Source: Arbacia lixula (taxonomy: Eukaryota > Echinodermata > Echinoidea > Arbacioida > Arbaciidae). From it: DNA of 64,000 bases. Below, in pieces: positions 10,477-20,769 of this stretch (position 1 is its first letter; every line of letters begins with the position of its first letter). Location of the stretch: NCBI GenBank assembly GCA_963669155.1, contig OZ022589.1:22431042-22495041 (forward strand). The letters are read 5' to 3'. Position numbers and translations under genes: made by a program. The notes below the pieces were generated by a model that saw only the letters and a list, made by a program, of their open reading frames with translations, was not told where the DNA came from and did no database searches.

Positions 10477-12857
10477 GGGGGGGGGGGGGGGAGGCGGAAG
10501 ACAGAAACAGAAAGTTAGAGACAGAGAGAGAGACCGAAGCAAATCGAATATTTTTTTTCCAGCTGTAGATAATAAGTTACAGTTTCATACTCTGTAATAT
10601 CGTTCTAATTGATTTAACATCTTTAAATTTATCGTTGCGGAAAGAGCCGTTGTAGTTTTTTCATCGGGACAAAAATATCCAGACTGATTCAAGCTTGTAG
10701 CAGGGATCGAAAGAGCAACTGGCGACACTCCACCGCCCGCCTGGAGTCTCGACTGATATCAACCCCGCTGAAACGAAATGGAACCATGGTTACGTTACGT
10801 AATGTGACACAACCCTCTGCAGTGTATCGCACAATTAAATCTCGTTAACGCACTCACAATCATAGGTTTAATTGATGATGAGCAGATACCAGCTGTTAAC
10901 GATTTATATACAACAGGAACACGACAGGGTTTTAGAAAACGATACACTATTCCTACAACAATGGTCAAAACGATTAATCTTGAAGAACGAATCACAGGCC
11001 AGCGTGAACTTGCTTTTTAAGAACCGCATATTCCACCCCCAAAACCCCACTCTAGTTACGCTAGTTTTCATGCTAACCACTAGGTTGACGGCTATATGCA
11101 TGAGTAAACGAAGCAACACCCTCCATTTTATCATACACCGTGCCTATGCCCCTTACTACGTGAATGACAGGAAAAGGTTATCACAAGGCTAATCTTAATC
11201 GCTAAGAGGCCAATAAGTAAATAATTACTGCAGGTTGAATACATAGGTTTATCGTGACACAACTTTTAACACCGCGTTCTCTCACGTTTCCTGTAATTGT
11301 GTTGCATTCTATTTATATAATGTCAATGAATGTGATTGAACGGCGTTGACCCGAAGTATATAGAAGGCGATGGCAACTAAGACAATGGATTACCCGACAC
11401 GTGCCGGTACAATGTGTCAATCTTCATGATCGTACTTAGGTGCTGGCAACACGTCGCAAAAGGCAAAGAAGTAGGTCTGTCCCGTCTTGTAGTCTCAACA
11501 GCCATGAACGATGTTGTTCAAAACATATGTGTTCCGTGAATGGGAAGCAGAAATAGAGATAGAGAGAGAGAGAGAGAGAGATTTTGTTTCAAGGTAGAAA
11601 CTTGTAATTTTGAGGAAATCAGCGCCTCAATGTATAAACCACAAGATTTGCACTGCATTTGCTTATGAACAGGACATTACTTACATGCGCTATCATTTGA
11701 CTATTTCAAAATAGAAACTGCCAAAAGACCACGAAAATTATTAAAATAAATACAGATCTGCAAAATACGATTACTCCTCAATAAGCATGATAACGCTATC
11801 ACAATCCTGCCTCCGTGATAAATTACTCATGACCACGATTGTGTCCGCTAGCATTTTCATAAACGCATACGGGATTGTTTTTAAGTCTGAAGGTTAAGTG
11901 GGTGCTTATCCCACGAGACATCTACACAATAATTGTTGTGACATTAGATCTGACAGGTTATTGCCTATAGAAACAAATAACATAGACCGCCATGATCACA
12001 ACGTGATAAATCCACGTCAAACCATCCCGTTTGTTGGAAAACACTTATTTTACGCTCACATTTATCGTAATTACACATATATCAAGATGTAGGGTAAATT
12101 CTCGCTTTCTTTCCGACAAGTTTCAGACAACTATTTTGGAACAAGATTTTATAGCAAATGATTATAGTGATTAATGATCCCATCCTAATTTCAGGGAAAC
12201 CACATGTATGTATGATGACCGTAAAATAAGGCTACACGGGACCATTATATTCATGAACATACATTTTTCATATTATGCTATTATTGCGTGACATCGTTGA
12301 TTATCTTGTCGACATTTGCTAAGATCTCAGCTTTTTTGATACACAGTACCAATGAAAAAATATGAAAACATATGTTATCATCGACACATGCACTAACCAT
12401 ACACTGAATTCATGCATTCGCTCGCACATCACGTCTCATTTCACACGCACAAATATCATATGCACGTCTAATCCTTTAAAATGAATTGACGGTGATTCTT
12501 ACCTCGGAATTTCGGGACGAAATCACGCAGGGCTTCCGGGATCGCCTTGTAGAACTGGAGTTCGGTCGGGTTGCTGGGCTTGCACACCGACCTCTCATCG
12601 TACTTCATCACGGCCGAGTGTCCACCGACTTGGTGCTCGAACGGCTTCAACAGCACGCAGTCCGTGATAGACACCCCGTCATCAACTAGGTCGTCAGCGT
12701 GCTCATCGACCACAGGTGGGTCCTCATCGTCGAAGACTGCGATTTCTAAATTAGCAGCCGAGGTCGAAATCGAAGTCCGTAGCGGCGAGCAACAACTGCT
12801 AGTGTTACTTATAGATTTGCAACTATAGTTTAGGCTGTAATTTTGATGTGCATACAT
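6384..12857 (-). CDS. IP6K: Inositol hexakisphosphate kinase-like protein (6 exons)
   Basis: Exons on the minus strand: 12,857-12,503; 10,323-10,109; 9,303-9,152; 8,299-8,100; 7,733-7,558; 6,977-6,384. All introns are GT-AG and all phases close, giving 563 residues. Diagnostic motifs: HQVGGH (75-80), NPWSMYCQLQQL in exon 4, the family signature PCILDLKIG (322-330, PxxxDxKxG), CRNKYYGR (377-384), SLLLIYEG (436-443) and MIDF (503-506), whose Asp is the conserved metal ligand. The family phosphorylates InsP6 to the pyrophosphate InsP7 with ATP in cytosol and nucleus. Two Ser-rich, low-complexity linkers (exon 2 end plus exon 3; about 448-458) replace the variable loops. After MIDF the sequence is VSVSY rather than the usual AHTT-like stretch. 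The start is the first ATG in exon 1; a further 5' exon, or an acceptor inside exon 1 near 12,747, is possible. Exon 3 is the least certain exon. Confidence 0.88.
7940..8032. repeat. (CA)n microsatellite in kinase intron 4
   Basis: About 93 bases of imperfect CA repeats with occasional T and G interruptions, inside the intron between kinase exons 4 and 5. The open frames of alternating C and V residues across it are artefacts of the repeat. Confidence 0.95.
8808..9036. repeat. 229 bp foldback element in kinase intron 3
   Basis: Two 69 bp arms (8,808-8,876 and 8,968-9,036) are inverted copies with about one mismatch, and the inner sequence continues as an imperfect inverted repeat. The arms begin atagcgagaactctcc and end with its complement. 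It is a MITE-like foldback without coding capacity, between kinase exons 3 and 4. Both the near-perfect arms and the lack of other copies here suggest a fairly recent insertion or gene-conversion upkeep. Confidence 0.85.
9395..9545 (+). repeat. Retroposon 3' tail, copy 1
   Basis: The block caaagcagggcccc, then ccactgaaggggctaccct, then an A-rich tail (aataaaatg repeats) also occurs at 32,455-32,600 and, in reverse, at 42,035-42,180. The conserved body ending in a variable A-rich tail is the pattern of a SINE or LINE 3' end. It lies in kinase intron 2. The family was not identified. Confidence 0.6.
9735..9860 (+). repeat. Dispersed repeat related to 52,970-53,110
   Basis: The blocks gcaggacccggccattg, aagatgacaccacatt and ctacgactgcagaatcg align in order with gcaggacccggtcattgg, aaggtgacgtcacattt and ttacgactgtagaatcg near 53,030-53,095. 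The two copies are diverged by roughly a fifth by eye. It lies in kinase intron 2 and has no coding signal. Confidence 0.55.
10384..10492. repeat. (GA)n tract with GC core and poly-G
   Basis: About 88 bases of GA repeats, interrupted by gcgcgcgcgc at 10,425-10,433, run into about 20 G-rich bases. On the gene strand this is a C-rich and CT-rich tract about 60 bases upstream of the kinase exon 2 acceptor (AG at 10,325-10,324), so it extends the normal pyrimidine tract. Confidence 0.95.
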
Positions 12858-13857
12858 AATGTTGCTGCACTATACGTACTAGTCTCGTCAGTGTTTGCTC
12901 TACAGCGCTCAGCTGGTACATTGACCGACGCTATAGAATCGGTGGTTTGGTACAGTCATGCAACAATACAAATTCAACTCATCTGATTTCTCGAAATCAG
13001 TGCGGGCGCATGCAATGGCTTGGCCAAAAAACAAATTTCTGTGTCTGAACTAGCCATGTTGGATGTTGTATAACTGCATGATATCAAGATCACACCATCC
13101 ACGATCGAGCGCGATATATTCATCGCTTAAAGTATGACACGATCATACACGGTGAACCGTACAGCTGATCTCGCGAACACAACCCGGCAGCTATGACAAA
13201 CAATTCGTACCATTATTTCGTTTTTCTGACCCACTTTGTCAAAGCCTTGGAAAAGTTTGTGTAGGTCTGGATCATTTCACCTCCATAGCTAATGTGCGTA
13301 CTCTTCGCATGATCGTCATACTGCAGTCACGTGATATATAAATGTATGTTGTATGGAGAAATGCATAAGCAATCAATTTAGTCTTTACTCGCATAAAATG
13401 CACATACAGTGAAACATGTCTATAGTGGCCACCCAAGGGAAACACAAATTGTGGCCTTTATTGACAGGTTCTTTAACACATGATCTCTCTCCGGGGGAAT
13501 TATTTTAGTGGCCTACTATAGACATGTTGGCTGTTATAGACTGGTGGTCGTTAAGACAGGTTTGACTGTATACAAAAATGAAAACTTTTTCTTTACAGTT
13601 TACACAACCAACGAGAAAAAAAAAAGAAACACCATAATTTTATATATCAAAAGTACACTTAAACATTACAAAAACATTTACATCAAAGCTGTGGTATGCG
13701 TTTTGTATATATTTCTGTATGTCTTGTACTTATGTGGCTTTATTAAATACCCTTTGACAGGGTGACATGAGAACTAAACATTGAACTCATAGAACCCAAA
13801 GAAAAAAAACAATTACCGGGTATATAAAGAGTAAAATATGGTTATCAAGCTTCATAC
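12858..13857. other. Region upstream of kinase exon 1; short foldback inside
   Basis: No convincing TATA or other promoter element was picked out. A short inverted repeat (acatgtctatagtgg near 13,417 against its partner near 13,520) frames about 100 bases that include tggccacc and gtggcct blocks; it is probably an old MITE. Short open frames here are AT-rich and unsupported. Confidence 0.4.
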
Positions 13858-14203
13858 AGGGCATTTACTGTACCGGGAAGACAAAAAGCCTTCAAAAGGT
13901 GATCTTGAGCAATCTTCTTGCCAATGGTCGTAAATTCATGTATTGTCCATTTTAGAAACTTGCTGAAAGTTATTTGCCCTCAAATGATCCAAATTTGGAG
14001 TAATTAGTGATTAAATCACAAATCCTCATTTTGTTCGGCCCGAACATTTTAAAGATTTGTCATTAAATCACTAATAACTCCAAATTTGGATTATTTGAGG
14101 GCAAATAAAATGGACAAAACATGAAGTTAAGACCATTGGCATGGAGATTGCTCACGATCACCCTTTTGAAGGCTTTTTGTCTTCCCAGTACAGTATATTC
14201 CCT
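13858..14203. repeat. 346 bp foldback element
   Basis: The left arm begins agggcatttactgtacc followed by ggaagacaaaaagcc; the right arm ends with the complement, ggctttttgtcttcc then cagtatattccct. The interior is also an inverted repeat around ggcccgaaca near 14,040 (ccaaatttggagt against its partner). This is a MITE-like element with no coding capacity. Confidence 0.85.
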
Positions 14204-16017
14204 TTAAGACACTCAGTAACCCCTGGAGCCCGAGTTATCGGCTAGATTAAACAATTAAATGAGCAGATTGACTGGAGATTATCAGTTCTTTGTGGAATGA
14301 TGAATAGCACTGAGAATGAACGAGACAGCCAAAGCGGAGGCAGGTTGTTGGGGAGTGGTGCCCCCCCCCCCTCCACCCACCCCCACCGTATTATTGCTCT
14401 TTTTTTCTTTTTAATAAATCGTGATATATTTGAGCAGTTGTATGCACACGTGACATATCACTAAGTCCTCTCATTGCCAACATGACCAAGCATAAGCATA
14501 TTATATGGGGTAACCACCAAAATCCCCACCTTAATTACTACAGGGTATATGCAAAAGGTTTCTGTTTTTAGGTGATATTACCCCATGGACCCCTTTCGCA
14601 AAGTTTTATGTCATTTATATTATAGATTAGTTTTTTCCATATCGTTACTAGTTTCTTGTTTGAAACCACTGATATAATTGAAGGGATGATTGCACACGCG
14701 ACCACCCCCTCGACCGAAACGGTGGGGATGCCCCCCCCCCCCTTTCTCCTGCTATCTACGCCCTTCGTTGTTATTTCAACCACCCCAGTACCAATGATAC
14801 TGCACATGGGTTAAGGATAACTAATTTGAATAATGGAGACGTGGCTTCCCATAGCAGGTGAGTAGAGCTCTTGTGTAAACTTGACTGACCTGGTAAATAA
14901 GATGAGAACAATGAGAACGCACCGCCCACCGTAATGTCAATGTTACACATCCTGCTCTTCGTTAAAACCCCCAAACAAGACACAGACGACCTATCCCGCC
15001 ACTTAGCATGCTTAGTACACGTGACTAGTATTTCTATTTGACTACGCCCCCAGTAGTCGAGTTGGACATGCAGGAAGCGATATTCCATGCTGGCTTCCCT
15101 ATCATGCCCGTGTTAAAATATATTTCTCTGCAAATCTTAGAGGTAAAAGCATAACTTGAAACATACAAATTGAGAACAAAAATGCAAACAGAAAAGAAAA
15201 TATACAGCTGCTATGCAAGAATAATGATAACGATGTAATAATGGAAATGACGGGCGAGGTTGTGCTGTCACATACGAGAAACAGCGTACCGGTATAAGAT
15301 CGATCTACCCATTATTCAAATATTTATCTACCCATACTTAGGATACGTTAGCATGGTCAGAATGTTTCTCTATTGTTGACAATAAGATGGGTTGCACGAG
15401 AAATTATTTATCAACAGATGTATGTAAATACCTAACATCAATCAATGGAGTGTCTTTCTGTTACAAACATGTGCAAATGATAAAATAGTTGAACTTTAAG
15501 ATATACGGACCTAAAAATGACTTAGAACGCAATTATTGGCACTTAGACTCCTCCCCTTCAAATCCTTTAATTCCTTAACACCATTGAATGCCAGACCTGC
15601 TTGTATCATCTTTTAATCATGTTGTGATTTTCTCGTATCAATCAAACACTCATCAATAAGCGTTAGTACATTAACCTGTATTTCGTAATTGAGTTTCGAT
15701 TGGTGGAACGCATTCTCAGACTATTAGAAACGTATTGGAGACCCCTCTTCTTCTACCTCCATTCCATCCCATTTATTTCCGGTTTAAAACACCGAAAACT
15801 TAAGTTAAAATAGTCTTGTGTAAGTGTTATAAAAATATAAAAACTCACCTCTCCTTTTTTCACTTTTCACTTTCCTTTCCTTTCTTCACCCCATAAGTGG
15901 GCCAATTATCCGAAAGAATACAACCACATGGTGTTACCGAAACTTTTACAATTTTCTAAATAGTATTTATTAGTACTCTCTCACCATGGAAACATTCAAA
16001 GAACATTTAGAAACGTA
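14204..16017. other. Intergenic, low-complexity and old repeats
   Basis: C-rich runs at about 14,360-14,375 and 14,729-14,742 flank matching cccccaccg and accgaaacggtgggg blocks, suggesting an old repeat. A fragment of the common dispersed module (tgtatttcgtaattgag) lies at 15,680-15,730. No gene was found. Confidence 0.5.
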
Positions 16018-18126
16018 TTGTTTGAACGACGTGAATGACATTTATACATAACGTAAATGGTGTAGTCCTCAGCAAACGTTAGCATATAGCTTGAGGTATC
16101 GCTCACCGCAATGACAAGCAAATTGGAATGCTCAATGTTTTTTTTGTGTGTGCCAGATAAACCGATGCTCTATGGAAATTGTGTACATTGCTGGTGAAAA
16201 TTAATACCCTTGGCACACAACGAGTTAAGCCAAATGGTGGACCGCCGTGGTTTTACACATCAGAGCGCGCATAACGGAAAGGCGGTGCAAGTGATTACAA
16301 CCGTAATAAAAACTGCTTTGGCATGAAAGTAGTTTTACGCATCCATCACGAGTTGACAGATATTAAAACCACGTTCGGTATGAGGAGAGCCGTTACATCA
16401 TCAATCAACCAATCAGGTTACGAGAAAGAGGATGCTTTATTCAGTGCGATGCATGACGAGACTTGTAGGAGAAGATATTTTTTACATGCAACTTTGGTAT
16501 TAAATGCTGTGGTTGTGCAGAAGACACGCACATCTCAGCGAGGATGGTTCGGGAGCGTTGACATGGTTGAAGAGAAAGAATTACTAGGATGCACAATGGC
16601 TGCCAATTACACGGAACCAGCCACGGATTATCCTACTCTCCGATACATTCACGCAACTGTCCTTCTTCTCTACTGCTTGTTCAGCCTGATTGGAAACTCC
16701 CTTAACCTGTTGGTACTGCGGAGACTGACGAGTGTCAGTGAATCTCGCAAGATTATCTTTATATTCCTATCCAATGTTGATATTGGTACTGGCTTTGCCT
16801 TGATACCATGTATTCCAGCCGTCATCTTGAGGTCATGGCCATTCGGAAGTGTCGCTTGCTTGACGTCCTTTCTTATGTTCTTTTTAAATCTTTCGCTGTC
16901 AATATGCTTCATCTTTTATCTCACTTTGGACTGTTTTATTGCAGTGATGTGTCCCTTCCGGTACACGTTGTGGATCACAAAATCTCGAGTCTTCACTGCT
17001 TGTGTTGTCCAGACCATAACCTGCATCATTATTTTGTCCGTAGCCGTTGTAATAAATGGTACATTCACACAAGATTCTTTTGTGAGATTCTACCCGCTGC
17101 TTGGAATGTGCTATCTGAACTTTAACTCGACACATCCCTTCGTAACTGCTATGTTCCCGGGTTCTCTTGGTATTATCGTGCTTGCGCTTTTGATCATAGT
17201 CATGCAAGGCAGAATCGCCGGCATCGCCAGGCGACAAGCTCTAAAGATCGCCGCTCAGAGGAGGGTTCGTGTTCCAACAAACCCCGAGCATCATGACGGA
17301 GCAGTAAGGGAACGCGGCCTCCGACAGGCCTCTGAGCTGAAAGGAGTCTACGTCTGCATGGTAGTGTCCGCCTCCTTCTTCATCAGCTGGCTGCCTGCAT
17401 CCATCTGGCATATCGTCATCACCATCCAGATCAAAGCGCCCATGGACACACCCACTCTCAACCTTGTCATGTGGCTGGCTCTCTTTCAATGCTGGGGCAA
17501 TATCCCAATTTACATGTTAATGAAGAAATCATACAGAGACACGCTCAAATTATAAGCTCAGCTTCGTCCAAATGCTGTCCACAGAGATCTACTTAGGATC
17601 TCTCAGCACTAAACGACAAACATCGCAAGGAACTTTTGGATATATCTCCCACAAACTCCAAGCATCCCTGAAAACCTCGGTGCATCTTTGATACGTAACA
17701 AATATAAAATGAAGATCTAATGTTGTACTTTTTTGCCTTCTTTTCGCTCTAATCTGACTGACAGTAAATGAAATAACTTCGATTTAGACACAATCAGCCG
17801 TTTTCTCAAAATATGTTTTGAACTACCAAGACCGGCAACGCTGGCGATCGTACATACGCAAACAGGTCTTTACCAACAACTTGATCCCTTTACTCAGAAT
17901 GTCACACAATGGCCAACATTCAGATTAGAGAAAAAGCGGGCGAACTTTTAAACCAATGCTTAGAGTCTAAGTTCCAAAGGAAACCTAAATGGAGCAAGGA
18001 AAAAAAATCCGCTTCTGTGCACTAATACTTTAAACGGACGTTGAGGATCGACGAGCGCTCCACTAAAAAGAGACAGTAAGCATAAAAAAATGTTATCTGA
18101 AGTGAACAATTTATGACATAACCAGG
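16018..18126 (+). repeat. GPCR duplication unit, copy 1
   Basis: About 2.1 kb aligns, in reverse complement, with 38,205-40,140. Homology starts at tgtttgaacgacgtgaatga, continues through the coding region and about 570 bases of 3' flank, and stops within a few bases of ccaggttaa, exactly where a TTAA-flanked element begins at 18,126. The unit lies outside the large GH3 inverted duplication, so the two duplications are separate events. Confidence 0.85.
16596..17555 (+). CDS. Class A GPCR, intronless, C-terminally truncated copy
   Basis: A 319-residue seven-helix receptor. TM1 about 20-41 with GNSLN; TM2 52-78 with NVD (Asp 2.50 kept); TM3 86-112 with Cys88, which can pair with Cys172 in extracellular loop 2; TM4 133-153; TM5 182-206; TM6 251-276 with SWLP; TM7 289-309. 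The DRY motif reads DCF (112-114) and NPxxY reads NIPIY (302-306). Glycosylation sites are N4 and N154. I chose the ATG at 16,596, which has A at -3 and G at +4; the frame is open back to 16,323, but the paralogue has a stop there. A 4-base deletion after TLK, relative to the paralogue, replaces the last 16 residues with a single Leu and a stop. Ligand unknown; it resembles lineage-expanded echinoderm receptors. Confidence 0.88.
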   Translation: MAANYTEPATDYPTLRYIHATVLLLYCLFSLIGNSLNLLVLRRLTSVSESRKIIFIFLSNVDIGTGFALIPCIPAVILRSWPFGSVACLTSFLMFFLNLSLSICFIFYLTLDCFIAVMCPFRYTLWITKSRVFTACVVQTITCIIILSVAVVINGTFTQDSFVRFYPLLGMCYLNFNSTHPFVTAMFPGSLGIIVLALLIIVMQGRIAGIARRQALKIAAQRRVRVPTNPEHHDGAVRERGLRQASELKGVYVCMVVSASFFISWLPASIWHIVITIQIKAPMDTPTLNLVMWLALFQCWGNIPIYMLMKKSYRDTLKL

Positions 18127-18669
18127 TTAAAGGGCTACTAAATTTGAAAAATAAGTTCCCACTAATCTATGTAAAATTATCCATCAAAAAGAATTTCACA
18201 TTCGTTTGCCGCAATAAAGCCTGGTTGTGACGAAAAATTGAAAAAAAACCGCACACCTCCAGTGACGTCAGAAAAGGCAAAATGCCATAAATGCCAACGG
18301 TCACGCCATTCAAACAATACGTTATCAATGGTAACCCCAAAGCTTGTCCGAGGTCTGTCCGAGTAGCAACAACTAATATACAGTCAATCGGCAGCGCTCG
18401 CTCGTTCTATAGAAATCGTGAGCGTTTTATTTTTCGTCTCGCGAAATCTCACGCGCAGATTTTGCTGCACCTAGATTATGAAGGAATTCGACATGCTCGC
18501 GAGATCTGTTGCTGGTGTCTTCTGTAAGCATACTGATCAGGAATTTTTTAGGCAGGGATTGAGATTATATGTTTCTTAATAAATGTTTTCATTTTTTGCC
18601 GAAATCCGCAAAGGAGTTTTTATATCATGTGCTTTCAAAAACAGGCCTCAATTTTTTTTTGAAATATGT

Positions 18670-19466
18670 AAGCTATCAGACCTTGCTGGATCCTGACCCT
18701 TCTATGGGTTGTACGGCAACGACAGTTACGGCTCTAAAAAGCCAATACTTCAGCGGAGATTTTGATTCCAATATTGTTTGGGCTCAAAAATAAAACATTT
18801 TTGCTATTCGTCTTCAAAGTGACGCGAGATTTCAGAAATCGTACGGACTTCGCAACCGATATAAATGTAAGCTCTCAGACTTTGCTGGATCCTGACCCTT
18901 CTATGGGTTGTACGGCAACGACAGTTACGGCTCTAAAAAGCCAATACTTCAGCGGAGATTTTGATTCCAATATTGTTTGGGCTCAAAAATAAAACATTTT
19001 TGCTATTCGTCTTCAAAGTGACGCGAGATTTCAGAAATCGTACGGACTTCGCAACCGATATAAATGTAAGCTCTCAGACTTTGCTGGATCCTGACCCTTC
19101 TATGGGTTGTACGGCAACGACAGTTACGGCTCTAAAAAGCCAATACTTCAGCGGAGATTTTGATTCCAATATTGTTTGGGCTCAAAAATAAAACATTTTT
19201 GCTATTCGTCTTCAAAGTGACGCGAGATTTCAGAAATCGTACGGACTTCGCAACCGATATAAATGTAAGCTCTCAGACTTTGCTGGATCCTGACCCTTCT
19301 ACAAATTGGACGGCAACACCAGTTACAGCTTTGGAAAGCCAGTACTCTAGCGGAGAATTTGATTCCAGTTTTGTTTGGGCTCGAAAATAACACATTTGTG
19401 CAATTCGTCTTCAAAGTGACGCGAATTTTCAGAAATCATACGGACTTCGCAAACGATATTCGTCCG
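18670..19466 (+). repeat. 199 bp tandem array, 4 units
   Basis: Units begin at about 18,670, 18,869, 19,068 and 19,267, each starting aagctctcagactttgctgg. Units 2 and 3 look identical and unit 1 differs only at its start, while the last changes near tacaaattggacgg and onward. The repeated 76-residue open frames here follow from the DNA repeat. Near identity of the inner units points to recent amplification. Confidence 0.95.
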
Positions 19467-19467
19467 C

Positions 19468-20447
19468 AGGCAGCAGAAAACACGGGATTTTATTTTCAGC
19501 GAGGTAGTCGTGACCTTCATTTGTCCTCTAGAACCGCGGAAAACGTCTCCTTTTTAAACTGCGATATCTTCATGAATATACCATATTTTCGTACGCTTTC
19601 TTTTGCAACTGTATGTTGGAGGTCGAAATTTACCAACTATGAAGAATCATTTCATTAAAATAGGCAGAAAAATATTGTAAATTCGAGATAAATATGTGGT
19701 TCTAATTAAATAAAGAAAAGTTAATATAAACTCTATATTTCAATGTCAATCGCTTTTAAGCCCCTAACATTTAGAGGTCATCTGAAGCGGAATGTATTGT
19801 ACTTTATGAAGGTACCATTATTTTTCAACCTCCCCCCATAGAAGGGTCAGGATCCAGCAAAATATCAACCATGTTCAAATCCAAAATGAGTGAGATATGA
19901 CGAAGTTGTGAGCGATCATAATCAGCCAATCATAGTCCGCGACACTTGAATCGCCGGTAGTATTTCGTTATTATCGCGGACTATGATTGGCTGGGTAGGA
20001 TCGTTCACAACTTCGTCATATCTCGCTCATTTTGGATTTGAACATGGTTGATGTTTTGCTGGATCCTGACCCTTCTATGGGGGGAGGTTGAAAAATAATG
20101 GTATCTCCATAAAGTACAATACATTCCGCTTCAGATGACCTCTAAATATTAGGGGCTCAAAAGCGATTGACATTAAAATATAGAGTTTATTTTATTTTTT
20201 TTTATTTTCATTAGAACCACATATTTATCACGAATTTACAATATTTTTCTGCCTATTTTAACGAAATGTTTTTTCATAGTTGGTAAATTTCGACCTCCAA
20301 CATACAGTTACAAAAGAAAGTGTACGAAAATATGGTATATTTATGAAGAAATCGCAGTTTGAAAAGGAGACGTTTTCCCCGGTTCTAGAGGTGAAGTGAA
20401 GGTCACGACTACCTCGCTGAAAATAAAATAAGCGTATTTTCCGGTGC
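19468..20447. repeat. 980 bp foldback inside the 2.6 kb element
   Basis: Arms of about 480 bases (19,468-19,945 and 19,965-20,447) are inverted copies; the centre lies near 19,957 in tcgccggtagtatttcg. The ggatcctgacccttctatgg block of the tandem array also occurs in both arms. Small indels separate the arms. Confidence 0.9.
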
Positions 20448-20769
20448 CTGCCATTTGGCTGTATATTCAAAGTGCATTCCATCCATTGAATCTGAATGAC
20501 AAGATACGGGTGAATGCAATAATGCGTTACTACGCAGTAAGGGGGAAAGTTGTGAATACATTACGAAAATGGTCTATTGTTGACTTCCGTACAATCTAAG
20601 TTTAACAGCGGAGTCTTTTATGGCATTTGACTTCTTTGACGTCACTTGTAGGTGTGCGTTTTTTGAGACTTTATTGCAGCAAACGAATGTGAAATTCGGT
20701 TTCAGTGGATAATTTTATATAAATGGGAACTTATTTTTCTAATTAAGTAACACTTTAAGGGCACCACCA

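Larger units (their letters stand above)
18126..20758. mobile_element. 2.6 kb terminal-inverted-repeat element, nonautonomous
   Basis: The left end, aagggctactaaatttgaa then aaataagttccc, is matched in reverse at the right end (gggaacttattttt to gtaacacttt). The inverted similarity runs well over 100 bases through the aaagaatttcacattcgttt block and its partner. Both sides carry TTAA, fitting a TTAA target site, so a piggyBac-like origin is possible. The interior is a copy of the repeat at 1-215, a 199 bp tandem array and a 1 kb foldback. A short 460 bp relative with the same ends lies at 35,846-36,306. No transposase is visible. Confidence 0.75.

Noticed and set aside
10081-10597. Arg/Glu-rich open frames
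   Set aside because: Frames across a GA microsatellite, partly antisense to kinase exon 2.
16323-16595. N-terminal extension of GPCR copy 1 to 410 residues
   Set aside because: The frame is open, but the paralogue has an in-frame TGA just upstream of the MAAN start, and the extension has no receptor-like features. The ATG at 16,596 has the better context.
18569-19390. Repeated 76-residue open frames as a repeat protein
   Set aside because: They recur only because the DNA is a 199 bp tandem array, each ends in a stop, and no codon bias or domain is seen.
18670-19466. Possible CRISPR-like array
   Set aside because: The units are head-to-tail 199 bp repeats without spacers, in a eukaryotic genome.
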